42,089 nt of DNA, from assembly GCA_011088265.1 (NCBI GenBank), contig JAALKB010000008.1, forward strand, positions 1 to 42,089, in the 5' to 3' direction. The notes under the pieces were generated by a model that saw only the letters and a program-made list of their open reading frames with translations, was not told the origin of the DNA and did no database searches. This DNA comes from Gammaproteobacteria bacterium. GTDB lineage: Bacteria > Pseudomonadota > Gammaproteobacteria > Arenicellales > Poriferihabitantaceae. A program made the translations under genes and the position numbers. Positions 19,443-29,034 of the stretch are shown piece after piece (the stretch's first letter is position 1; the number at the start of each line of letters is the position of its first letter).

Positions 19443-22265
19443 TCAGTGTTGATCGTTAAACTGCTGCTCTACCGAGTTGCCCAATCGATTGGCGTATTGC
19501 AGACTTTGCAGTAAAGATAACACATTTTGTTCGCTATTCACGTTGAAATGTACTGGCCTGCTGGTGGACAAACGAGGGCTTTTTCCTTCAATGTGAAAAT
19601 TAATGCCTAATTGTCCGTCGGGCTGATAATCCACCTCGGCATTCATAATACTATAGTGAAATTCTTCCAGAGCCTTGATCACTGTCTGACTAAGTGCATC
19701 GGCGAGCCCGGGGTTATCCGAATCGATATGGTATTGAATTAGTCCCCCCTCATCCTCTGGATTTTCAAAGTACCCCCTTGTAATATGTACCCCCTTCTTA
19801 TCAATAATGATGGGTAATACCCCACCAAGTTTTCCGGTAACGACCAGACCTTCGATGCTTTGCAGTTCAAGAATTTCCGGGATGTCCAGACCCGATGCCC
19901 GAAGTGAAATTTCATTTCTTTTTCCCAGGGGATCATAGATGAAAGGGAGAGTTGAAAAATCACCGCCAAGGACTTTTCCCGATAAGTCTTCTACCTCGAT
20001 CTTCGGTAACATTATCCCATCGCTGAAAGTGTTTTCTGAGGGGTTGTCGTTCTGTTGCAATGCTGATGGTCGAAGTCGAATCCGGGATCTAACGTCGCTT
20101 AGCGTAATTCCGGTTTCGAGCTGATCCAGGTGAGCGCCAATGGCATCTGGTTCGTCTGTGAATGGATACGACACATCACCTTCCACATTGAGTCCCTTAA
20201 ACGCCATTTTATTATGCTGCCCATCAATATCCCTGAGTTTTCCGATAATGCGAAATTGATGTTTATTGAATTCATCCCAGCTACCTGATGCTTTTAAATT
20301 GATAGATCCTTTCGTCAATTTAAAAGCATCGGCGTTGAAAAGTTCCAACCATTTATTGAGCCCATTGGTATTTTCTTCGATACCTATTTCATCCTTGCTG
20401 GTAATGCGATATCGAATCTGCCCGGAACGTTGAATGTATCGGGCGTATAGATCGATTCGGTTGGTCAAATCCATGGGTTGTAACGACATCCAGCTGGACG
20501 TTCCGCGGGAATCTATGTTGATCTGGGCGTTAACATAATCCAGATAGTGCAGATTCAGGGAAGATTGACGTGGATGGGGAGTCTCCTGAACCTCTGGGTA
20601 CACGGCATCAGTGTTTATCCCCAGGGTGCCAACCAGAATTCGAAAGTCGGCACTTTGAGGACTTATGTGCTTGATGTTCAAGGTAATCTTTCGCGAATTT
20701 AGTGTTGTCTTAAAACCAGTGTGATTGACGCTGAATGGGCCCATTCTCCATCGGCCATTTTTTAGTTGCCAATTATTCCTGGTATCAAAACTTAGGTCGG
20801 TCGGTTTCAAAATAGTGATTTTCCCTGGAGAAGTCCTAAGAAGGTTAGCTTCGGTGGAGGCCAGCTCGATAGTAAACCCCTGTTTTAGTTTGATTTCAGC
20901 ACCATCGCTATTTTTCTTCAGGGATAAACGTGGAATTATGGATAAATCTGCCAGAGATAAAGTAGGTGTGTTTTCGGTGCGCTGATCGCTGGTAGTTGAA
21001 TTCCCTACGTTTAATGTCGCCATTTTTAGTCGGCTTTTTTGGTTTAGGTTGAGAGCGACTGTGTCGGCAAAAATCGAAATATCCCCTTGAGGCAGCAGCT
21101 GAAACTGAGTGATGGATGATGAAAGGGTTGTAAGATGATTAAGATTAAAGGTTGTTTTAGGGGTAATCGTAATAGCATAGGGCTTGCTTGACGGTACCTC
21201 GTCAGGTAATTCCAAATGAAAAGTGGATGCTGTCATGGATCCGGATAAGTCTTGATAGATAAAGTCTATCCCAGGCAATTTCAAAACTGTTTTCCAGTAT
21301 TTATTCGTTAGTCTCGAATTTAGCTCTACCACTATTTGTTCGGAGATTGGTTCAGGAGTGATGACGTTATTAGTAGAGGTCTGGAAAAGGGATAGCAATC
21401 TGCCAATATCCTGAGAGTAGTTTGCTACCCAGTGGTTACTCCGGGGCAGTTGCATCGTTAGAATGGCATCCAGCGACTGTTCGGTCAGTGAAGCCTGAAG
21501 GGCTAAGAAGAGTTTTCGGGCTTGTTTGCTAACAGAAGCGTCGTATATGTCAGACCGGTCAGCTTCGACCAGGCTCAGGGTGAGTTTTTTGCTCATTCTC
21601 CCGATTTGTATTTCTTCAGGCCGTTTTCTCTCAGGTGTTTTCCCCTCGGGCCCAACTCTTATTTCTGCCAGGGTGTGTTCATCCATCAGTCTAATGATGG
21701 ATGATTGTTTTGTTTGTTTAGCGATAAGGTGGATAGGGGAGGGTATAACCTGAGTACTAGCATGATCTGCCCAATTTTGGGCATGGTAGGTGAATGCTTT
21801 AACCTCAAAAGAATTGATGGACATCGGTATCTCAGAAGCAGCGGTCATTGTCGCAAGTAGATGATGAATGAAAGCACTTTGTTCATCACCTGAAGCCATG
21901 GGCGATAGTTTGTTTTGTGGCCTTAGCTGAATGGAATCAACGGTTATATTGTTAAGCACAACACCCTGACCCGGTGAGATAGAATATGAAAGGATTGCCC
22001 TATCCAGGGAGATGAAATGGCGGCTTGATGTAAGTGTTTCTTCCGCTTGGATCGATTTTATTCTTGTTTCGGAAAACCCGAATCCATCCAATTCCAGATG
22101 AACGATCTTGAGGCCCGCGTTTTCCGCGAAATGAATAATGGTGTGGGTGGCGAGTGAGATACGAGCTTGCCATAATATAATTAGCAATATTGCCAGGCCA
22201 CTGAACCAGAACAGGAGTTTCCCAAAAAAAAACGACCAGAAAGAAAGCCGACTGATGTTTTTCAT
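19443..22265 (-). CDS. ydbH: YdbH-type AsmA-like intermembrane lipid transport protein
   Basis: 940 residues with one N-terminal membrane anchor (LLFWFSGLAILLIILWQARI) and then a long beta-rich periplasmic domain. This is the layout of YdbH, which with TamB and YhdP supports transfer of phospholipids to the outer membrane. The C-terminal part (VVTGKLGGVLPIIIDKKGVH, then YQPDGQLGINFHIEGKSP) matches the conserved YdbH end that meets YnbE. It reads as one intact frame, in contrast to several broken accessory genes nearby, which suggests it is under selection. It is the first gene of the ydbH-ynbE-ydbL set. Confidence 0.88.
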   Translation of the reverse strand: MKNISRLSFWSFFFGKLLFWFSGLAILLIILWQARISLATHTIIHFAENAGLKIVHLELDGFGFSETRIKSIQAEETLTSSRHFISLDRAILSYSISPGQGVVLNNITVDSIQLRPQNKLSPMASGDEQSAFIHHLLATMTAASEIPMSINSFEVKAFTYHAQNWADHASTQVIPSPIHLIAKQTKQSSIIRLMDEHTLAEIRVGPEGKTPERKRPEEIQIGRMSKKLTLSLVEADRSDIYDASVSKQARKLFLALQASLTEQSLDAILTMQLPRSNHWVANYSQDIGRLLSLFQTSTNNVITPEPISEQIVVELNSRLTNKYWKTVLKLPGIDFIYQDLSGSMTASTFHLELPDEVPSSKPYAITITPKTTFNLNHLTTLSSSITQFQLLPQGDISIFADTVALNLNQKSRLKMATLNVGNSTTSDQRTENTPTLSLADLSIIPRLSLKKNSDGAEIKLKQGFTIELASTEANLLRTSPGKITILKPTDLSFDTRNNWQLKNGRWRMGPFSVNHTGFKTTLNSRKITLNIKHISPQSADFRILVGTLGINTDAVYPEVQETPHPRQSSLNLHYLDYVNAQINIDSRGTSSWMSLQPMDLTNRIDLYARYIQRSGQIRYRITSKDEIGIEENTNGLNKWLELFNADAFKLTKGSINLKASGSWDEFNKHQFRIIGKLRDIDGQHNKMAFKGLNVEGDVSYPFTDEPDAIGAHLDQLETGITLSDVRSRIRLRPSALQQNDNPSENTFSDGIMLPKIEVEDLSGKVLGGDFSTLPFIYDPLGKRNEISLRASGLDIPEILELQSIEGLVVTGKLGGVLPIIIDKKGVHITRGYFENPEDEGGLIQYHIDSDNPGLADALSQTVIKALEEFHYSIMNAEVDYQPDGQLGINFHIEGKSPRLSTSRPVHFNVNSEQNVLSLLQSLQYANRLGNSVEQQFNDQH

Positions 22266-22349
22266 GTAAGGGAGAGAGGAATGGAGATCCGTTTTGGAAT
22301 ATTAACTGGTGAGTCCGTTGGCATCATTAATAAAGATTAACAATAAAGA

Positions 22350-23174
22350 TCAACCAGTGGGTTGGTATCGAATCTGGTTGAGGTTAATACCCAGTTCGAT
22401 ATCCCGTTTTAGCGTAAATAAGCGTTGTGCAAGCAGGGCGTCTTCTTTTCCGCTATACAGCTTGCTACCCAGTTTTCCCGGGATGTTTTCAGATGCTGCC
22501 AATATTTCTTCCAGCGAGTTATAGTCATTTAGAAGCTTGGCTGCTGTTCGTTTGCCGACTGATTTAATGCCAGGAATTGAGAGTCCAGTGTCCCCGGCAA
22601 GTGCGAGTAGATCAGGTAATTGGTGGGGAGAAATCTGGAAGCGGTCGTAAATCATTTTGGCATCCAGAAAACGTTGACCAAAATGGTCATATACCTGAAT
22701 GTACTGATTCAGTAGTTGGCAATAGTTTCGATCCGTGGACAAAATAGTAACCTGCCCTTTATGTTGGGAGATTTTGCTTGCCATGGTTGCGATAACGTCA
22801 TCGGCTTCATAGCCCATCATGGCAAAGCTGGTGACACCGATATTGAGCAGGGCCTTTTCGAATCGGGCTAGAAGAGTTTGTAATTCCGTGGGAACGGGGG
22901 GGCGCTTTTTTTTGTAGTCAGGAAACAGGCGATGTCTCCAGTTTTTACCATTGTGCTCGAATACCACCAGGCAGTGACTGGGGGAATGTCGTTTCAGCGC
23001 CCTTTGTAAGGATCCACTGATGGACCTTACCATGCGGTCTATTTCCGCTGAATCATGGGTCGGACCAGTTTCTCCGTCGCCATCAGGAAGAACGGGACCA
23101 GATTCGTCCTTTTTGGGAACAGCGGCATGAATTCGCCGAACCAAATTTAAACCGTCTACCAGTAACGCTTTCAT
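22350..23174 (-). CDS. xni: Flap endonuclease-like 5'-3' exonuclease (ExoIX type)
   Basis: 274 residues. It starts MKALLVDGLNLVRRIHA, the xni version of the N-terminal metal-binding strand. YEADDVIATMA (near 122) supplies the acidic cluster. LALAGDTGLSIPGIKSVGKR (near 185) is the helix-hairpin-helix that binds DNA; here Thr replaces the Ser of the usual GDSSD-like motif. There is no polymerase domain, so it is not the PolI N-terminus. Xni binds branched DNA and has weak or no nuclease activity in E. coli. A Lys-rich stretch (YKKKRPPVP) forms part of the arch. It lies 33 bases after folE, probably in the same transcript. Confidence 0.87.
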   Translation of the reverse strand: MKALLVDGLNLVRRIHAAVPKKDESGPVLPDGDGETGPTHDSAEIDRMVRSISGSLQRALKRHSPSHCLVVFEHNGKNWRHRLFPDYKKKRPPVPTELQTLLARFEKALLNIGVTSFAMMGYEADDVIATMASKISQHKGQVTILSTDRNYCQLLNQYIQVYDHFGQRFLDAKMIYDRFQISPHQLPDLLALAGDTGLSIPGIKSVGKRTAAKLLNDYNSLEEILAASENIPGKLGSKLYSGKEDALLAQRLFTLKRDIELGINLNQIRYQPTG

Positions 23175-23207
23175 GAATTGCGCCCCCGGTTCATGGTAAG
23201 CCCTGTC

Positions 23208-23786
23208 CTAGCTCCCCGCCAGAGTCAGAAACTCGGTACGGGCTCGATGATCGGTTCGAAAGTTCCGAAGCATCATTGAAATTTTCATAATGGAGTTTTG
23301 CTTTTCCACACCTCGCATCATCATACAGAAGAGCTTTGCCTCTGCAATCACTTCAACCACTCCACCCCTCCTTGCCCCAGTTACCGTTTCGATGGCATTG
23401 GCAATCTGAGCGGTGAGGTCCTCCTGGATTCGGAGCCGTCTGGCATACCTGTCAGTAATTCGCGCAAGCTTGGACAAACCGATTCCCTTTTTCTCCGATA
23501 GATAGGCAATGTGGGACTTTCCGACAAACGGAAGCATGTGGTGCTCACGCATGGAGTAAAGTTCTATGTCTTTCACAATACCCATCTGATCATTACTCGA
23601 TTCGAAAATCGCTCCATTAACGATACTTTCTCCAGTATACCTCCTGGTTAGGTATCCAGGGGCTTTGGCTGCTCGTTTTGGCGTATCTGGCAACCCATCG
23701 CGCCTGGTATCTTCTCCGACCAATTCCAAAATGGATTGATAGTGGTCGGAGATTGTACTGGTATCTAGTGGATTGCTGTCTGGCAT
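23208..23786 (-). CDS. folE: GTP cyclohydrolase I-like protein lacking key zinc/catalytic residues
   Basis: 192 residues with the FolE fold. GTP cyclohydrolase I makes dihydroneopterin triphosphate, the first step of folate synthesis. Conserved segments are present: [28 protein letters not shown] and [10 protein letters not shown]. However, the zinc-binding motif that should read Cys-Glu-His-His is REHHMLPF: the first Cys is Arg (codon CGT, one transition from TGT). The later EAxHxC motif reads EAKLFC, so the expected catalytic His is Leu, and the stretch before it ([14 protein letters not shown]) looks about three residues long. The second Cys is kept. It could be an inactive or repurposed paralogue, or a decaying gene with the real enzyme elsewhere. 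Confidence 0.85.
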   Translation of the reverse strand: MPDSNPLDTSTISDHYQSILELVGEDTRRDGLPDTPKRAAKAPGYLTRRYTGESIVNGAIFESSNDQMGIVKDIELYSMREHHMLPFVGKSHIAYLSEKKGIGLSKLARITDRYARRLRIQEDLTAQIANAIETVTGARRGGVVEVIAEAKLFCMMMRGVEKQNSIMKISMMLRNFRTDHRARTEFLTLAGS

Positions 23787-23900
23787 CAGATTATTGATAT
23801 CGTTGACTTGTTTGGTTAAAACCTGATTTTATATTGTATCATTGCTCCCATCAGATAGGCGATCACCAGATGCGATGCTTTAGGAGTTTTGTTGCTTCAC

Positions 23901-23926
23901 TTTGTAGCTCTATTTTGTAGCTCTAT
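23901..23926. repeat. Exact 13-bp tandem duplication
   Basis: TTTGTAGCTCTAT occurs twice with no gap, in the divergent promoter region between folE and the YjgR-like gene. Confidence 0.95.
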
Positions 23927-23989
23927 AGTGAGATGGAAATTGCGACCGTAACTGGTTATTCAATATAACGAGATTGATTGAAGTTTAGT

Positions 23990-25495
23990 ATGACACAACC
24001 TAAAACGCTGCTCCTGGGCGGCCAAAATAAAACTCAGATTCGAATGGATGCCAGTATGGCGAACCGACACGGCATGATTGCTGGAGCCACCGGGACTGGC
24101 AAAACAATCACGATGCAAATTCTGGCAGAAGAATTCTCACGAATCGGAGTTCCGGTGTTAATGGCGGATGTGAAGGGTGATGTTTCCGGATTGGCTCGTG
24201 AGGCAACACCCCATCCAAAAATTGACGAACGTATTGCTGCAATCGGTATCGAAGGTTATCAGATGAAAGGTAACCCGGTCGTCTTTTGGGATCTTTATGG
24301 GAAACTTGGACATCCAGTGAGAGCGAGCGTGGGTGAAATTGGCCCACTACTATTGTCAAATCTCATGGGTTTAAACGATACCCAGGAAGGGGTCTTATAC
24401 GCTGCCTTTAAAATTGCTGATGATAATGGGTTATTACTGCTGGATTTGGAGGACTTACAATCGCTGCTGGGTTGGATGTCTGATAATGCCAGGGAACTCA
24501 AAGGTGAGTATGGCAATTTTACTTCTGCCAGTATCGGTGCAATCCAGCGGGATTTACTGGTGCTTGAAGAGCAGGACGCAGAGATCTTTCTTGGTGAACC
24601 TGTGCTGGACCTGGATGATCTAATGCGATTGGACTTTTCTGGGCAAGGCATCATTAATATTCTTGATGTGACCACGGTGATTTCCCGGGGACCGAGAATG
24701 TATGCGACGTTTTTGCTTTGGCTGATGTCAGAACTATTTGAGAATCTACCCGAGGTCGGGGATGCGGATAAGCCAAAGTTTGTGATGTTTTTTGATGAGG
24801 CGCCTTTGCTCTTCGACGATGCGCCTAAAGCCCTTGTTGATAAAATTGAACAGGTAGTGCGTTTGATTCGTTCCAAAGGAGTTGGTATCTATTTCGTTAG
24901 TCAAAGCCCACTTGATCTACCCGAAGATGTTTTGGGTCAGCTCGGTCTCAAGATTCAGCATGCTTTGCGGGCTTTTACGCCGAAAGAGAAAAGGGCGGTA
25001 GATATTGTGGCAGAGAATTTCAGACAAAACCCGTCCATTAATACTCAGGAGGTAATTACCGAACTTGACATCGGTGAAGCGTTGGTATCGACGCTGGATG
25101 CAGAAGGAGCCCCCACTCAGGTAGAAAGAGTATTAATTCGACCGCCCCAATCCAGGATTGGCCCGATTGGTGAAGAAGAGCGAAAAGACCAAATGAAACG
25201 CTCTCCCATTGGATCCAAATACGACGAAGGAGAAAACCGGGAGTCCGCCATGGAAAGCCTAAAGAAAAGAGCAGAAAAAAAGCTTCAATGGGAAACAGCA
25301 GAAGCAGAGCGGGAAACAGCTGAGAAGCTTGCGGAAAAAGAAGCTAAACAGGCTGCACGATCGAATCAGCGAAGTGGCCGTGGAAGGGAAACTGCAAGTC
25401 AGGCGCTGATAAAAAGTCTCGCCCGATCAGTAGGTAGCCAAATCGGAAGACGTGTGATTCGCGGCGTCATGGGTTCGCTATTCGGTGGCCGTTAA
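23990..25495 (+). CDS. YjgR-family HerA-like ATPase (DUF853)
   Basis: 501 residues from the ATG at 23990; a TTG four codons earlier is possible. It has one RecA-type ATPase domain: Walker A GATGTGKT at residues 32-39, then VLMADVKGDVSGLA, and a Walker B strand KFVMFFDEAPLLFDD near 262. It is followed by GIYFVSQSPLDLPEDVL, an HerA/VirB4-type sensor region. The C-terminal ~100 residues are charged and coiled (EKKLQWETAEAERETAEKLA) and end in a Gly/Arg-rich tail (RRVIRGVMGSLFGGR). YjgR proteins are widespread but their role is unsettled; a DNA-related motor is assumed from the fold. It is divergent from folE and followed by the DUF2797 gene after 107 bases. Confidence 0.88.
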   Translation: MTQPKTLLLGGQNKTQIRMDASMANRHGMIAGATGTGKTITMQILAEEFSRIGVPVLMADVKGDVSGLAREATPHPKIDERIAAIGIEGYQMKGNPVVFWDLYGKLGHPVRASVGEIGPLLLSNLMGLNDTQEGVLYAAFKIADDNGLLLLDLEDLQSLLGWMSDNARELKGEYGNFTSASIGAIQRDLLVLEEQDAEIFLGEPVLDLDDLMRLDFSGQGIINILDVTTVISRGPRMYATFLLWLMSELFENLPEVGDADKPKFVMFFDEAPLLFDDAPKALVDKIEQVVRLIRSKGVGIYFVSQSPLDLPEDVLGQLGLKIQHALRAFTPKEKRAVDIVAENFRQNPSINTQEVITELDIGEALVSTLDAEGAPTQVERVLIRPPQSRIGPIGEEERKDQMKRSPIGSKYDEGENRESAMESLKKRAEKKLQWETAEAERETAEKLAEKEAKQAARSNQRSGRGRETASQALIKSLARSVGSQIGRRVIRGVMGSLFGGR

Positions 25496-25602
25496 TCGGT
25501 TCGAATACTGAGAAGATGCTTTGGAGTTCCAATGGAGAGGTCCAGTGGAATTGATAATTGTACCCGGATTGGAAAAGCTGGGTCACCAAAGGTAATTAGA
25601 TA

Positions 25603-26430
25603 ATGCAGAAAAAACTCACTGGGGTCATTCGTAAGATGCGGGTAACCCCTACGAAACCCGTTACCTATGAGTTGCCCGTAGGAGATGAGCTATTTCAAAT
25701 TGATGATTATATTGGCGGATCGTTAGTGCTGACCCACACTGGGGGGATTTTTTGTCTTTCCTGTGGTCGTAAAACCAAAAAGAGTTTTTCTCAAGGGTAC
25801 TGTTTTCCCTGTTTTAAGAGTCTTCCAGAATGTGATATGTGCATTATGAAGCCAGAAACCTGTCACTATCACTTAGGCACTTGCCGGGATAATGAATGGG
25901 GAGAAGCGAATTGTATGAGAGACCATTATGTTTATCTGGCAAATTCTTCGGGGCTAAAAGTGGGTATTACCCGGGGTACTCAAATTCCTACCCGATGGAT
26001 TGACCAGGGAGCCACTCAGGCAGTGCCTATTTTTCGTGTTAGGAATCGATTACATTCCGGCTTGATAGAGTCAACCTTGAAGAAACAGCTCAATGATCGA
26101 ACGGACTGGAGAAAGATGCTTAAGGGACAAGCCGAAACCATAGACATGGCCGGGAAAAAAAACGAGATTCTGGATTTGGTCAGGGAGGATCTCACCAGCC
26201 TTGGTGAACACCATCCCGATCTTGACTGGGAAGAGCTCAACGATGAGGTCGTTGAATTAGATTTTCCTGTGGAGGAGTATCCGGCCAAGGTAACCAGTTT
26301 GAGTTTTGATAAGACGCCCAGCCTTTCTGGTTTTCTACAAGGTATCAAGGGTCAGTATCTTATATTCGATACGGGAGTATTGAATATTCGAAAGTTTGGT
26401 GGTTATGAGATCAGCATTGAAACAGGGTAG
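25603..26430 (+). CDS. DUF2797 protein with Cys-rich N-terminus and GIY-YIG-like segment
   Basis: 275 residues, recognised as DUF2797. The N-terminal third has paired cysteines (FCLSCG, YCFPCF, CDMC, then single Cys/His), which could hold one or more zinc ions. HYVYLANSSGLKVGITR near residue 108 followed by RWIDQGA resembles the start of a GIY-YIG fold, though a nuclease function is not established for the family. The C-terminal part ends LIFDTGVLNIRKFGGYEISI, a short beta-rich piece. No function is known. It is on the same strand as the YjgR-like gene and may share its transcript. Confidence 0.8.
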   Translation: MQKKLTGVIRKMRVTPTKPVTYELPVGDELFQIDDYIGGSLVLTHTGGIFCLSCGRKTKKSFSQGYCFPCFKSLPECDMCIMKPETCHYHLGTCRDNEWGEANCMRDHYVYLANSSGLKVGITRGTQIPTRWIDQGATQAVPIFRVRNRLHSGLIESTLKKQLNDRTDWRKMLKGQAETIDMAGKKNEILDLVREDLTSLGEHHPDLDWEELNDEVVELDFPVEEYPAKVTSLSFDKTPSLSGFLQGIKGQYLIFDTGVLNIRKFGGYEISIETG

Positions 26431-26530
26431 AGAGGGTGCGGCTCTTTTAAGGCGGCATTTTCTGGGAAATGAAAGCGTTACCATTTCGCAATAAATTGCT
26501 TTTTCCGAATAATTTCAGCTCAATTTGACG

Positions 26531-28895
26531 ATGTTTGCCATGAATCCATTTCGCTTTTTATTACCGATAGCTGTTTGTTTGACACTGGGTTTATCACAGG
26601 GATTGAGTATGGATGTTCGGGCTCAAACAATGATGCCTGGATCGTCCACGGATGCTGCCGTAAGCATTGATTTGGAGGACCCTGTCAGTAAGGAGGCGGT
26701 GAGGGAGATGGTTTCCCGTTTGAGTGATGGTGAGGTCAGGAGTTTGCTAATTCAGCGATTGGATGCGGTGGCGGAAGCAAAGGAAAAAGAAGCTCTGGAA
26801 AACCGTGGCGCATTCGGCGTTATCCGGGAAGGCTTCGAGCGCTACTGGGAAAACGCTCGTCAATCTATTCTCACCCTCTACCAGGTTCCAGTTGTTATTG
26901 TGGATACCTATACGCGAATCATGCAGGCGGCGGAGCCAGAGGGAATTGGGTTCTGGGTGCTTATCGTTATGGCGGCTATCGCGCTCGGAGCGGTCTCTGA
27001 ACGATTGGTTGCTCTTTTTTTCCGCAAACAGAAACAGAAACAGAAGTTAATTGATTCCTTTTCAACCACGTTGGGGGGAATTCTGAAAATTATCTATACC
27101 CGATTGTCACTGGATGTTTTAGGCGTGCTTGCTTTTTTATGTCTTTAGCTATTTTGTCGTGATATCCGTTTATTCTTTCGACTCACTCATCGCCCTGGCT
27201 GCGGATACGATTCTTTCAACTATTGTAGGAGCATGGATGGGCTATGTAGTGTGCCGGTTTTTCTTCGCTCCCCAAAGGCCAGAACTAAGAATATGTAAGA
27301 CGTCTGATGAAAGAGCGTTAAGGCTTACCATCAGCTTCGCCGTGCTGGCTGGATTCATTGTTTTTATCCATAACGCATTTACTGTTCTCATTCAAATTGG
27401 AATACTGAACGCTGGCGGTTGGGAGTACATGGGACCCATTGCCTTTTTGATGAATATGTCCATGTATGTGTCATCGGTTTGGGTAATTCTATACAACCGA
27501 CAAGCGCTAACCGAAATTCTGGTGGAGAACAAAAAGCGAGTGTCATTGGCCATCGGGGAAGAAGTTCCTGAAGACATAAGCTGGTTTGCTGTCCATTGGC
27601 CAAAAATTGCCGTATTGTTGATCATTGCAAAATACCTTCTGGTTGAAATCGTGGTGAATTCTGCCGGAGCAGGCGTTTATTCAACCAGTGCTGTCTATAT
27701 TACCTTTGTTGTTATTTTTCTGTGGCCTGGGGTCGATGCGAATGTATCGCTATTTGTGGCTAGGGGTATCAAGGTGCCGGAGGATGAAACCGAAGGAGCT
27801 GGCAAGGCGCGCAGAAGTATGCAACAGGGATTGCTGCGAGTGGGTCGGGTGCTTGTGGTGGGAGCCGTTTCCTATGCGCTAGCTTTGCTATGGGGAGTGA
27901 ATCTCCTGGGTGTCGCTCAAGCGGGTTTAGGTGTTCAAGCTGCCGGAAGACTGGTTGAGTTGTTGCTAATTGGCTTGTTCGCCTACATAGTGTGGGAACT
28001 GGTTTCTATTATCATTGGCCGCTGGATGGCGCTTGAGGGTGGTCATCCTGATGACCATGCGCAAGAGGATGCCGGTGGTGGAGACATCGGCGGAGTGGGG
28101 CTTTCGCGGGTAGCAACCTTGTTGCCTATTATAAGAAAATCATCTCAGTTTCTGATTGTGGTGGTGTCTGTCATTATGGTGCTGGATAATTGGGGCGTTA
28201 ATATTGGTCCGATTCTGGCTGGAGCCGGGGTGGTTGGTCTGGCAATCGGTTTTGGCGCTCAGACGCTAGTCAAGGACATCGTTTCGGGCCTTTTTTTCCT
28301 GGCCGACGATGCTTTTCGGGTAGGAGAATACATTGATGTAGGAGGTACCATGGGGAATGTGGAGAAGATTTCTTTACGTTCGTTGAGGCTTCGGCACCAT
28401 CGCGGTTTAGTGCATACTATCCCCTATGGAGAAATACCCAAGCTATCCAACTTCAGTCGGGATTGGGTGATTATGAAGTTGCGCTTTCGGGTTCCTTTTG
28501 ACACGGATGTGAACAAAGTTAAAAAGATTTTCAAAACCATCGGCAAGGAATTGCTTGATGATCCCATTCTTGGTGAGGATTTTCTTCAGCCATTTAAATC
28601 ACAGGGGGTCGCTGAAGTGGATGATAACGGCATTGTGGTTCGTGGAAAATTTATGGCGAAGCCAGGCAAACAGTTCATGATCCGCAAAGAAGTTTATGTC
28701 CGGGTGCAAAAAACCTTTGACGAAGCAGGTATTCCATTCGCTCGTAAGCAGGTTATGGTACACATTCCAGGGCTTGAAAAGGGAGGGGTGCTCAATGACG
28801 AAGACGCACGGGCTATTGGAGCTGCAGCAGCAGAGAGTGTCGACGAGGAACTTGACACGGATCAGGGCGATAAAAAAGAGAAACCCACTCCCTGA
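26531..28895 (+). pseudogene. Large MscS-type mechanosensitive channel, frameshifted
   Basis: An N-terminal signal-like segment (from ATG 26531 or 26540), a periplasmic helix region, several membrane helices and a C-terminal MscS domain. The pore helix reads AGAGVVGLAIGFGAQTLVKD, followed by FFLADDAFRVGEYIDVGG and HTIPYGEIPKLSNFSRDW, hallmarks of large MscS relatives such as YbiO. The frame breaks at a run of six T (27133-27138): frame one ends VLAFLCL-stop, while removing one T gives VLAFYVFSYFVVISVYSFD and reads to the end. Restored length is about 787 residues. The channel would open under hypo-osmotic stress. The lesion is in a homopolymer, so sequencing error, slippage or true inactivation are all possible. 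Confidence 0.87.
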
Positions 28896-28910
28896 TGTTA
28901 ATGATGTTAA
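28893..28910. repeat. Exact 9-bp tandem duplication at the MscS-like stop
   Basis: TGATGTTAA occurs twice with no gap; the first copy carries the TGA stop of the MscS-like frame. Confidence 0.9.
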
Positions 28911-29004
28911 TAATTAAAGCAGCCTCTGGGGACCAGTGAACGCTCCGTGAGATGGGCCCATATGCTGTTTTTTTATTGCCCTGCGAACGATTGTGATTGT
29001 CCCC

Positions 29005-29034
29005 TGAACTATTGTGTTATGAACTATTGCGTTA
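29005..29034. repeat. 15-bp tandem duplication over the histidine kinase 3' end
   Basis: TGAACTATTGTGTTA (29005-29019) and TGAACTATTGCGTTA (29020-29034) differ at one base. The right copy contains the last codons and stop of the kinase gene (minus strand). Confidence 0.92.

Noticed and set aside
24295-24876. A 193-codon open frame antisense to the YjgR-like ATPase gene
   Set aside because: It is Ser-rich and low in complexity, shows no domain, and lies entirely opposite a well-supported gene.
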